64,000 nucleotides of DNA from Ixodes scapularis (lineage: Eukaryota > Arthropoda > Arachnida > Ixodida > Ixodidae): NCBI RefSeq assembly GCF_016920785.2, contig NW_024609879.1:16498078-16562077 (forward strand). The letters are read 5' to 3'. Below the pieces are notes generated by a model. That model saw nothing but the letters and a program-made list of their open reading frames with translations. It searched no databases and had not been told where the DNA came from. The position numbers and the translations under genes are program-made. Below, in pieces: positions 43,565 to 52,546 of the stretch. How positions within the stretch are numbered: position 1 is the stretch's first letter; each line of letters opens with the position of its first letter.

Positions 43565-43840
43565 CATTTCGTCTTTTACCCTGAGACTCGGGGGGTTTTT
43601 TGAAGAACAGAAGAAACAGAAAAAACAGACAGGTCTCAAACTCAGCTACACGTTCCTTTGCACCTGTAAAATCACGGTGCAAAGGACAAGTCGTACGTGA
43701 TTGGTTGTTGACGACGAAAACGAACTATATAAGAGGAAGTTCTTGAAATAAACGTGTAGCTGAGTTTGAGACCTGTCTGTTTTTTCTGTTTCTTCTGCTC
43801 TTCAAAAAACCCCCCCAGTCTCAGGGTAAACGACGAAATG
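43565..43840. mobile_element. Foldback element with 90-bp arms
   Basis: Arms 43565-43654 and 43751-43840 are near-perfect complements (by eye only a few mismatches), e.g. CAGACAGGTCTCAAACTCAG and its complement. The loop contains another hairpin, CCTTTGCACC/GGTGCAAAGG (43655-43687). Target duplication not found. It ends 62 bases before the tRNA gene. Confidence 0.85.
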
Positions 43841-43883
43841 GTTGACTTCCACCAGTTAGCCTGTACTTTGACTCTTTTCTCGT

Positions 43884-43895
43884 AAAAAAAAAAAA
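43884..43895 (-). terminator. Pol III terminator of tRNA-Ser
   Basis: Twelve A on the plus strand equal an oligo-T tract on the minus strand, seven bases beyond the tRNA 3' end. Confidence 0.85.
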
Positions 43896-43901
43896 TGTTT
43901 G

Positions 43902-43983
43902 CGCAGTCGACAGGATTCGAACCTGTGCGGGGAGACCCCAATGGATTTCTAGTCCATCGCCTTAACCACTCGGCCACAACTGC
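43902..43983 (-). tRNA. tRNA-Ser(AGA)
   Basis: The 82-nt minus-strand sequence folds as a class II tRNA: acceptor stem GCAGTTG/CGACTGC with G discriminator, D arm GCCGAGTGGTTAAGGC (A box), anticodon stem ATGGA/TCCAT with loop CTAGAAA (anticodon AGA, serine), long variable arm GGGGTCTCCCC, T arm ACAGGTTCGAATCCTGT (B box). A run of 12 T follows within 10 bases on the same strand, a strong Pol III terminator. All parts are intact, so it is probably functional. Confidence 0.95.
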
Positions 43984-44518
43984 AGGATGAGTTGGGGGCT
44001 CTGAGATGGGGTAGTAACTCAAGAGCTGGGGTTTCTGACGGATGAAATGTTGCATGTAGCCCCTTAACGTCTATACAGGAGAGGGCGCGCGGTCAGATGC
44101 GTATATAATCGCGTTCAACTTGGCATGCATTGGCTCAACGTTTATAGACGAGAGGGCGCTGCGGTCAAATGCGTATATAACCACGATTCATGCCACACAT
44201 CCTCTTTCTGACATGGACTATTGACTTAAGCGGTGGAGATTCGTTCCCACGGGTTCTAGCGGATCCAAGCTGATCCGCTAGAAGAACCACTGGCTCTGCA
44301 TTTCACCGACCATAAAGCAGTAATAATAAAGTCGAAACGCAACCCGGAACTCGGCAGTACCTATGAGCAATAAAAAAAAATCGGCACCATCAGCACTAGC
44401 TATGAACAATAAAATCAGTATTATCAGCACCACCAGAGCTTGGCCCCAATCAACATCAATCACCAAGTGGAAATGCGGTCAATTTTTTCGCTCGTTTATT
44501 GCTAAAAAGACAGTTTAA

Positions 44519-44912
44519 AACAAAGCCTTTATTGAACGTCACCTGGTCCCCGGGTTCCGCTGTTTCTTGAGTATATTCAGTGTTACCCTAAGTATGCCGA
44601 GCGTAGGTTCCTCTGCTTCTCGCGCAGGGGGTTGGGGTGACGTCACAACGCCCGGCTCTGATTGGCTCCGTTCGAAAGGATAGTGGGTAAGCCTCGAGGA
44701 AGCTAGCACTGACGTCTACACACTATCCTTCCATCAGAGCCAATCGGAGCTCGGCGTTCTGACGTCACTGCAACCCCCGCGCAAGAAGCAGAAGAACTTG
44801 CGCTACGCATATCAAATCGCTAGAGAAAGTTCCCATCACCAGCACAATACTTGTTTTAAGGCTATTAGGCTGATATCCATTTCTTCTTATCAAAACCGAC
44901 CGAGGCTTTGTT
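44519..44912. mobile_element. TTAA-flanked element in the 3' UTR of the acyl-CoA synthetase
   Basis: TTAA at 44515-44518 and 44913-44916 with short TIR AACAAAGCCT and complement. 394 bp. It begins about 22 bases downstream of the stop codon of the minus-strand gene and contains the CRE-palindrome MITE copy 2. A minus-strand AATAAA (plus TTTATT, 44528-44533) near its far end could serve the gene as a poly(A) signal. Confidence 0.5.
44593..44811. mobile_element. CRE-palindrome MITE, copy 2
   Basis: Inverted repeat: TATGCCGAGCGTAGGTTCCT...GGTGACGTCACAACGCC...GGCTCTGATTGGCT and complement at the right (GAGCCAATCGGAGCTCGGCG...TGACGTCA...CGCTACGCATA). The best preserved of three copies. Confidence 0.75.
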
Positions 44913-44937
44913 TTAATGTACAATATGACGAGTGAGA

Positions 44938-45056
44938 TTAGTCGTCTTGATGAAGCATCAGGAGTTTTTTTCTCATTACTTTACCATTGGCGTTCTTCGG
45001 TAGCGCGTCAACGAATTTCACGCCCCCATGAAGGTGCATGTAGGTTCCAAGTTGAC
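44938..45056 (-). CDS. Acyl-CoA synthetase (AMP-forming), last exon
   Basis: Terminal exon of an adenylate-forming enzyme that activates a carboxylic acid with ATP and then forms a CoA thioester. The minus-strand acceptor is strong (CTCCTCCATTTCTTCCCAG before 45056). The exon enters in phase 1, matching the phase-1 end of the exon at 52295-52546, and reads QLGTYMHLHGGVKFVDALPK, NANGKVMRKKLLML, stop at 44938-44940. The P-K-x-x-x-G-K block is motif A10 with the catalytic lysine. No C-terminal peroxisomal -SKL/-AKL signal is present (ends HQDD). Closest in style to the luciferase/4-coumarate-CoA-ligase-like family of arthropods; the substrate cannot be told. Confidence 0.9.
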
Positions 45057-45234
45057 CTGGGAAGAAATGGAGGAGCTCAGCATAGTACGTACACAGGTGA
45101 AACTTTCTAAAAGAAAGATGAATATACATAGCCGTTAATTACAAGTTAAAAAAAGTCCTGAACGCCATTTGGGCAGTGTTGGGTAAAGTACATTCGAAAC
45201 GCACCTAAAGTAGAGTACAACGTAAATCCTCCAT

Positions 45235-46572
45235 TTGCCAGATGACTGGAAGGTAGCTCTTGTCGTCCCTATCCATAAGGGGGGGCCAAAAAAAGACGTC
45301 GTAAATTATAGGCCCATTTCATTAACTTCCGTCTCATGCAAAGTCATCGAACATATTTTATATTCAGAGGTAATCGGTCATATGATAAGAAACAACTTGC
45401 TGATTAATGAACAACATGGTTTTCGTAAGGGGTTTTCATGTACTACGCAACTTGTTGAATTTTATCATGACCTTGCATCTGATGTCGATGAGGGAGGGCA
45501 AATAGATTGTATATTCTTGGATTTTAGAAAAGCGTTTGACACGGTCTCACACTCACTTCTTCTCAACAAACTAAGAATGTTAAATCTAGACTCGGCTGTG
45601 CTTAGATGGATAGAAAATTACTTGTTCCAGCGTCGTCAATGTGTAGTACTGAATGGCAAGAAATCTGAGTACGTTGATGTAACATCAGGAGTTCCACAGG
45701 GCTCTGTCCTGGGTCCACTTTTGTTTTTAATTTATATTAATGATATTTCTGTTGGAATTTCCTCTTGTATTCGACTTTTTGCTGATGATTGTGTAGTGTA
45801 TAGAAAGATTAAGAGTTCAGATGATGTCGCCCAGTTGCAAGCAGACCTTGATCGTATTCAAAGTTGGTGCTCTACGTGGAAAATGAATTTAAATCACAAA
45901 AAGTGTGTTAACCTTTGTTTTACAAAGAAAAGGAAACAAATTGAATCTCAGTATTTTATAAATAATAACCCTATAACCAAGGAACTTACTTACAAATACT
46001 TGGGTGTCATATTGTCATCTGACTGTTCATGGAATGCCCACATAGAGGAAGTAGTCTTAAAAGCTGGCAGGGCAATGAATTTTATCCAACGTAACTTAAA
46101 ATGCTCACAACCTAACTTAAAGACAACTGCTTATTTAACATGTGTTAGACCCATTTTAGAGTATGCATGTGCTGTCTAGGATCCAGCCCAAAAAACGTTG
46201 ATAGATAAGCTGGAGAAAATACAAAACAGGGCGGCTAGGTTTGTTCTTGGACGATACGGGAGGAAAGAAAGTTGTACAGAAATGAAAAAAATGTTAAACT
46301 GGGAACCACTTTCCGTACGTCGGGAAAAACTGCGACTAAAATTTTTATACTCAATAGTTAAAAATAAAACGGGAATAAATAGCGAGACTTACTTAAAAGA
46401 ACCCTATTATGTTTCTAGTCGTAATGATCATAGTCTTAAAATTAGAGAGTACCGCGCTAGGACATGCATGTTTGCAAACTCCTTTTTTGTACGAACAATT
46501 GCACAGTGGAATCGGCTGTCTGAAGAGCAAGTGTGCTGTTTCAATGAAGACGTGTTCTTTTCATCCTTGTAA
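45235..46572 (+). pseudogene. LINE reverse transcriptase with one nonsense codon
   Basis: Jockey/CR1/L2-type RT. Motifs in order: VVPIHKGGPKKDVVNYRPIS (block 1), NEQHGFRKGFSC, IFLDFRKAFDTVSH (motif A), TSGVPQGSVLGPLLF (motif B), LFADDCVVY (motif C, FADD), KYLGVILSS, then the thumb to VRPILEYACAV. There a single TAG at 46177-46179 replaces the usual Trp before DPAQ. The same frame then continues to 46572 with QNRAARFVLGRYGR, a conserved C-terminal block. All RT motifs are intact apart from this codon, so the copy is young. Confidence 0.9.
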
Positions 46573-46640
46573 CCCCCCCTGCTGTAACGCCCTCGGGCAC
46601 TGCGGGGTAATCATTGAATAAAGAATAAAGAACGAGAGAT
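45235..46640 (+). mobile_element. CR1/L2-type LINE, 5'-truncated
   Basis: RT-encoding non-LTR retrotransposon that starts inside ORF2 (no endonuclease domain). The 3' end is CCCCCCCTGCTGTAACGCCC then TCGGGCACTGCGGGGTAATC, ending in an AATAAAGAATAAAG tail. 5' truncation and the AT-rich tail are normal for target-primed reverse transcription. Confidence 0.9.
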
Positions 46641-47469
46641 TATGTACTTCAAGTAATGTAGTAAGTACACCGGACACCATGTACTGAAAGTAAATTACTA
46701 TAAATCGAATGTACTTGCAAAGATGCAAGTACCTATAGCAGAATCTTCATGATGCTATTTCAATCCCTTATTCAATGTTTTTTTTTTTTTTTAACTGGGA
46801 AGCATTGCCCCAGGGGTAATGGGGCTGTATCAGTTGTTTTCGGTAATGGCGGCAAATATTGGATAAAGTTAAGTTGTCGCAGAGTAGTTAATTTAGTCTC
46901 GCTGTCGAACTATCTATTGAACTCTATCAACTTGCAAGGCACTTGCTTGTTTCGGTCTTATAGCCGACATTACATTAACTCAAAGAAATTAACAGATGAC
47001 GCCTCTAAAGACGACAGCGCGTTTTCACGTGACGACATGCCTTTCTTCTTCTTCTTCAAATTTGGGTAATGCATTTTGAAGTCGGAAGGTGAACTTTCCA
47101 TGGAAAATACTATAAAAAAATACCTTAAGTAGAGTACAAGTACACACATTTAGAGAATGCACTTCAAGTAATGTACAAGTTTTCTAAACCTACTTGAAGT
47201 GGTTTTTTGAGTACATTGATTTTGAAGTACTTCCAATTACACTATATTCGGGCTTAGCAAAATGCATATCATTAAACTAATAAACTGAGTGCAATTAGAC
47301 TTTTTACAAAGGTTGCCTTAGGTGGTGCATTTATCATTCTAAAATTTTATAAATGGGTTTAAAAAGATTAAACCAAAAATAACTTCTTTGTCGTCGTTGT
47401 TGTTGTTGCTTTTTGTTTGTTTGTTTGTTGTTCTTGTTTTTTGGGGGGATTGGGGGGGGGGGGCGCAGC

Positions 47470-48990
47470 GTCAAAAGAGAAGATTTCGCACAGCGTCAAA
47501 ATCTGCCCTTTTTACGCTGTGCAAAACAACATACCAGAAAAGCACAAACCCCATACCAGATACAAAGCTCACCATTAACAACCGACCCGTCCCCACGTCC
47601 TACACCTTTGTACCCTGGGCCTCAACATACCAAAAGATGGCTCAAGCGCCCAGACCATCCTCCCCATGCAAGGCACCATCATCCAACCCATGCACCTCAT
47701 CCGTAGAGTCTCCCATAGTTGATTTGGCCTTTAAGAAAACGACACTCAACATTGCCATACGCCAAGCCCATACAAGGCCGCCCTGGGACTACCCCCAAAG
47801 ACGGCCACACAAAAACGTCTACAGCTCGGCGTACATAATGCATGAGAGTAACTACAAGAAGCCCATCGAGTCTCACAATTTACACGACTCAAGCTCACGC
47901 CGGCAGGCAGAGCTACGCTCAGCCGGCTCGGCTGTAAGCCTCCTCCGGAATTCGAACAGAAAAAACGCACACCTCTTGCCATCCGACACTCCATCAAGGT
48001 CGCACCTATGCCAAGGAACATGCACCCTACGACATGATCTACAACCTAACTACAACAAGGCACGCGGAGAATCCCGGATAGGAGCCTTGAAAACCCAGTA
48101 CGAACTCTTCCTGAACTCTTCCTTGACTCGATACACGAACGCTTCCCTATGTACCCCCCCAACAACTAACCCATGCCGTGAGCGTAACAGACGCCCGCCG
48201 ATGGCGATGAACTGACCGCAGCTACAATCCCCTCGACGTCTATCGAGACAACAGAAGAACTCGCTATCGCTATGGCGGCAACCACTAGCGACGAATACAT
48301 AACAGCTACTAACAGACTCCCATTCCGCCTGCCGCAACATCCTGCTAGACCGCATATCACCCGCGGCCCTGTGACGTTCTACAAAATGCGCGCCAGCTCC
48401 AAGAACTCCACACCGTCTGGACCTCCGAACACGAGCCTTTCAAGGGAAACGAGGCGGCACACGCCGCTGCCCGCGTTCATACAGACCGGGCCGTTTCTCA
48501 AGAGTGCGAAGACACGCCGACCCCGAACACCCTCAAGGCCACTTCTCTTGAACAATGCACGGACATCCACGCCCAATACCGCCACGATGGCCCACAGTTG
48601 CCGCCACCGCACCCCCGAATATCCAGAGCCGAATCGACCGGCTTTCGCCTGCTACAAAGCAACTTTTATCCCTACGGCATTCTACTACACGCCTTGCACC
48701 CCACCCTCTACTCCGCCACCTGTGTTTTCCGCTCCCAACCTGGCACACTGTACCTCACGGTATAGGCAACCTGCAATGCTGTTTGGTTTGGCGCAATCTA
48801 GCGACTGAAGCAAGAAACATTAAGTATGCCTGGGAGTGGTGACTGCATTGTTCAAACGTGAGCTATTGCTTTGGTGGTACCGTTTATCTGGTGCCTGAAG
48901 CAAGAAATGCTAGGTAGGCCAGGAAGCCGTGATCGCATAACATGACAGTACAGCGGAAGCTATGCGGCCCTGGTGGATCAATCGTAGCGT
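47470..48990 (+). pseudogene. I-like LINE remnant, RNase H region
   Basis: Strongly decayed ORF2 end. Recognisable in mixed frames: LTAATIPSTSIETTEELAIA (RNase H-like), GNEAAHAAARVHTDRAV (conserved N-E-x-A-D/H block), and QLPPPHPRISRAESTGFRLL, as in the C-terminal part of RNase H-bearing tick LINEs. 3' sequence to about 48990 is shared with 6690-6810. The 275-codon frame 47388-48215 is a composite of this sequence and not a gene. Confidence 0.5.
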
Positions 48991-49249
48991 GACTACGTAT
49001 CCCTGAAGTACGTTTTTACTGCGAAGAAGTACTGTATAAGGCTTTGCGCCGCGTCATGCTGCAATATCTGTTCGTTGTGCTCGTATACGTAGCGCATATC
49101 GAAGCCGTCGGCACGCAATATGGGACTTTTCGTTCACCCCCTGCCAAGTTACAACGAGACAGGGTGTAACCGTGGGATCTCACTCTGCTGGCGCCGCCTG
49201 GCTTTTGTCGACTGGCTAGGCGAGTGTCAGCAAAGCCCATTCCTCCTCC

Positions 49250-49450
49250 CCCCCCCCCCCCCCCCCCCCCCCCCAATCCTGGCCAGTTCCGACCTCCTAG
49301 CTCAGCGTTGCCTGGTGGAAAGGGCCTGGGCAGCCAGCGCGGACCGAGGCTTCCCGGTCTAGGGGAGGCACCTCACCGGGTCGCGCACCCAACCATTAGC
49401 ATTTGAACCTTGTTTTAAGTTTATTCACTCACTCACTCACTCACTTTTTT
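49250..49450 (+). mobile_element. LINE 3' end with ACTC tail
   Basis: After a 27-base C run (49248-49274) the frame ALASSDLLAQ-like (LASSDLLAQRCLVERAWAAS) ends at a stop near 49362, followed by a UTR ending TTTAAGTTTATT and a (CACT)n microsatellite (49423-49445). Fits the C-terminus and tail of an I-like LINE, probably the same family as 47470-48990. Confidence 0.5.
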
Positions 49451-50287
49451 TTCTACTTGCAAGAATGGATGGATGGATAGATAAAAACGTTTGTCTACGC
49501 AAAGGAAGGAATACGATAAAGACGATCTGGTTGATGCTGCTACTCATAGGTGGCGCAACATGAAGCGAAAACGCATAGAGTTTACATATACTAACTCTAG
49601 AGGAAAATGTCTGCCAATTGTCCATGCATTCTGGCTGCCGTAAGCGGCGGAGCATGGAAGTAGACCCTTGGAGTCAAGCATATCTTTACCAACTAGCTTT
49701 ACGTCTTACTTACTAGATTTCACGTTCTTCCTGAGGACCCATCTGCGTACTTATCGGTTGAAAGCTTTCCTTTCGAAGCTTTCTTATTGCATAGCGCGCA
49801 GGTGTACGGCATTGTGTCAACGCAAAACTAAACCAATTAAGCAGCTTCGCGCTGTGGTTTTGATAGGCGCGCCCCGGGAAAACGAAACCGCGTAACCACC
49901 AGATTTCCGAGATTTCAACAGAAGGGAGGTTATGCAGCGCAATGAGTATATTAATTTTTATAAGCGTTAGAATAGCTCAGAATTGAGTTGAAAACGTAAA
50001 ATTATTACTCTTTTTTTATTTTGCTGAGATTTTTCAGCTTTTGAGATTACCATTGCGACTGTCGTCCTTCAGCTGGCATCATTGGTTTCTTTCTCTCGTG
50101 TTCCGTAGTGCTCTTTTGCGATCTTTCACTCGCGATTTCAGATGTCGGCGCACTGGATTTGCCATACCTCCTCACCGAACTTTACCCCCCTGCAAAAACG
50201 TGAAAGCTTTCGGGTGTTCATATCGAAGAAGCCTTCACGCTTTTGCTTCATGTTGCGCCATCTATGAGCAGCAACATAAATTAGAGG
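49451..50287. other. Anonymous intronic stretch
   Basis: Within the acyl-CoA synthetase intron. No domain or element border recognised. Confidence 0.4.
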
Positions 50288-50454
50288 CAGGGGCGGATGC
50301 AGGAATTCCCTGAGGTGGGGGGGGGGGGGTCAGGTGTTGGTCATTGTACTATATGTTCAGGAAACTCCTCCCCCTCTCCCTCGTTTCACGCCCTAACTTT
50401 TACACATGCAAAAATCAAGAGGGGGGTCCGGACCCCCCTCTAAATCCGCCCCTG
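50288..50454. mobile_element. hAT-like MITE
   Basis: 167 bp with ends CAGGGGCGGAT and, from the right, CAGGGGCGGATTTAGA, a terminus seen in many hAT MITEs. G- and C-runs inside. The flanking 8 bases do not match (ATTAGAGG and ATGGTCTT), so the insertion is not proven. Confidence 0.55.
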
Positions 50455-50521
50455 ATGGTCTTTACAATTTCCCCCGCTGTGCATTGGCTTAAATAGTTCC
50501 CCATACAGTTCCTGTATAGGC

Positions 50522-50798
50522 TCCCTACGGGAGCCAGAGTTGCGCGGATGTTTTCCACGTGCCGCCGAGCCGCTTTTCGCCGATATTCGATCACGTGAAG
50601 AGCAGACTCAAATGCCGTCAAGAAAGCAGACGTTGGACGCGCCCTGGTGTAGGTTCCCCTGCTTTTGAGCACGCCGCGCTCCTCGAACGCGCGGCGCCGC
50701 TATTCGCCGAATTCAGTTACACAATGAGCGGGATCAACATGCCGTGCAGGAAAGACAGAGCTACGGGGATGAACGCGCAACTCTGGCTCCCGTAGGGA
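50522..50798. mobile_element. TIR element with perfect 25-bp ends
   Basis: Left end TCCCTACGGGAGCCAGAGTT plus GCGCG; the right end is its exact 25-base complement (50774-50798). 277 bp. No clear target duplication. Intronic. Confidence 0.7.
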
Positions 50799-52294
50799 CC
50801 CTACTCTAGTTCCCCACTAAACTCGTAAAATTTTAGTTCGATAAATGCGCGGCTTAAAGACACCTTTGTAAATCATTGTACCCGGTTCGTTGATTTATTT
50901 ATAGAACTATTTTTTGTTTGCTTTTATGTCGGGATAGCGCTAGCTCTGTACAATTAACATCTATAGCATAAATTTAGGGGTCTGGGTTTTCCGAAAACAC
51001 TGATAACCGCCAAAAAAGAAGCTGCAAAATTTTAGTTTTTATTGAAATTGTAGAAATCCGAAAATTTCCCGGAGTTCTCCTCGGAGAACAAAAACTCGAG
51101 CTTCGCCGGAAGGATCAACGTCATCTACAGCTTTAATACTTTTGTTGGCTCGGAACATCAGCCCCCTTCTGAACGGTCCGCGAGGGTGCTTCTCTCTTCG
51201 GGGAACCCTCATCTGGTCTCCTTCTCCGATCGCACCGGAATATTTTCGAAGTGATCGGATCACCCGGATGGTACCTCAAAGTCGGGCAATCCCATATACC
51301 TGCGGTGTCCAATTATCACCTTGGATATGCTTATTTACTTATTTCAGGTACCCCACAGCGCCCGTGAGGCAATTAGGGCGGGGGGGGGGGGGGAGGGGGG
51401 GAGGAGCAAGCAAATAAATGACGCCACAAAACACACACACACGAAAGTACTCGCTGCCTTCTACGAACACACAACTTGGAAGATATAGTGAGCACTATAA
51501 GGACTTATGCGCTAAATTATAAGTACATAGGATAAAACAAATATTAGCGCCTGAACAAAAATAAACAAAACCAAGTTTTAAGGCGAGAGCCTTACTTGTC
51601 CCATTACGCGAAAAAGCGGCGGCGTTGTGCCCGAAAGATGGTCACATAAATGCGTCACCAAGCATGCGCCTCAGAAATAAAAAAATAAAGAAAAGCGCAA
51701 CTACTTAGGTGCCGCGTCCTCTTTGACCTTGAACGCTCTCACTGGCTTCCGTGACGAAGCCAGTGAGAGCGTTCAAGGTCAAAGAGGACGCGCCTCAGAA
51801 ATAAAACACAAAGAAAAGCAGCGCAACGCAATGCCTCTTCATGCATGCCGTCGCACGTAAGTAGTGTTAAATGTTTTCGGTGAGTGTTTGCTGTTTTTGT
51901 TGTTTTTGCGAGATGTAGTTTTGTTAGCTTAATTATTAGCTCGAAAAAAAAGAAACAGCTTTCGAAGATGTCGATTTTAGATGAGAAGGTCCTTGATTTT
52001 TTTTTTCAGTTTTTTCGTCTGTGAGAAATAAAGTGAGGTTGAAGTATGTATTTTCTGTTATCGATACCCCATTGTTCATAATACATTACGTGGAGAACTA
52101 TTAGGCGATAGCATTGTTGGCGAGATTGCAGAGGCTTCCATTCAAAAAATAAACCCCAAAAAAGAGCTAAGGTATTTCTACTTAATTTTACATTAAATTT
52201 TGTTGCGTGTAATTTTCCACTTCTCATGTCTAAAATATGCTCATGCTGCAAAATAAATATCTAGAATAAAGGCAATGTCAAGATTGAGATTTAC
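50799..52294. other. Intronic stretch with a hairpin and a LINE tail
   Basis: Contains a minus-strand LINE 3' tail at about 51336-51415 (GGGCGCTGTGGGGTACCTGA then AATAAGTAAATAAG, homologous to the tail at 46573-46640) next to a 14-G run, and a perfect hairpin at 51714-51791. Otherwise anonymous. Confidence 0.5.
51714..51791. repeat. Perfect hairpin with 36-bp arms
   Basis: Arms 51714-51749 and 51756-51791 are exact complements around CGTGAC. Core CTTTGACCTTGAACGCTCTC. On both sides lies a direct repeat GCGCCTCAGAAATAAAA...AAAGAAAAG (51666 and 51790), so a hairpin sits between two copies of a ~35-bp sequence. Confidence 0.85.
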
Positions 52295-52546
52295 CTGCAA
52301 CGAAGTTTTGGAGCTCTGCCTCGGTGATTGCGCCACAAGATTTCTTCAACACAACAAACGCCATGGCCGCTTCCTGGTATCGTGGATGAGGGACACCGAC
52401 GACCGCTGCCTCTTCAATTCCGTCGTGGCTGAGCAACACGCTTTCAATGGAGCAGGGCGTCACTAGGATGCCCATGCATCGAAAGACCTGGCTGATTCTT
52501 TCGACGTAGAAGAACTGACCCACTTCGTTGTAATAGCAGATGTCGC
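52295..52546 (-). CDS. Acyl-CoA synthetase (AMP-forming), penultimate exon
   Basis: A 252-bp minus-strand exon, phase 1 at both ends. Acceptor TAATTTGCAG before 52546, donor GTTGCAGGTAAATC after 52295. It encodes GDICYYNEVGQFFYVERISQ, VFRCMGILVTPCSIESVLLS and DGIEEAAVVGVPHPRYQEAA. This is the hinge and start of the C-terminal lid of adenylate-forming enzymes: GD-x-x-x-x (motif A7), the D/E-R-I hinge (motif A8, here V-E-R-I-S where D-R-I-K-E-L is common), and the V-G-x-P block. The exon joins in frame to 44938-45056 (FVAG then QLG). Earlier exons with the AMP-binding motif are not in the window. Confidence 0.92.

Larger units (their letters stand above)
45174..47244. mobile_element. hAT-like element split by a LINE
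   Basis: Left end CAGTGTTGGGTAAAGTAC, right end read inward TAGTGTAATTGGAAGTAC, with AGTACTTGAAGTA-type subterminal repeats on both sides. The flanking 8 bases are CATTTGGG (45166-45173) and TATTCGGG (47245-47252), six of eight identical, a decayed hAT-type duplication. The LINE 45235-46640 is inserted near its left end. No transposase. It lies in the acyl-CoA synthetase intron. Confidence 0.6.
45057..52294 (-). other. 7.2 kb TE-filled intron of the acyl-CoA synthetase
   Basis: Lies between the two coding exons above; GT at 52294-52293 and AG at 45058-45057 on the minus strand. It contains, in plus order, a hAT split by a LINE, I-like LINE remnants, a hAT MITE, a perfect-TIR element and hairpins. 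Confidence 0.85.

Noticed and set aside
47388..48215. 275-codon ORF as a host gene
   Set aside because: Starts in a G-rich low-complexity stretch and runs through decayed LINE sequence; the recognisable LINE motifs lie in other frames.
49016..49406. Proline- and glycine-rich ORFs
   Set aside because: Produced by the 27-base C run at 49248-49274.
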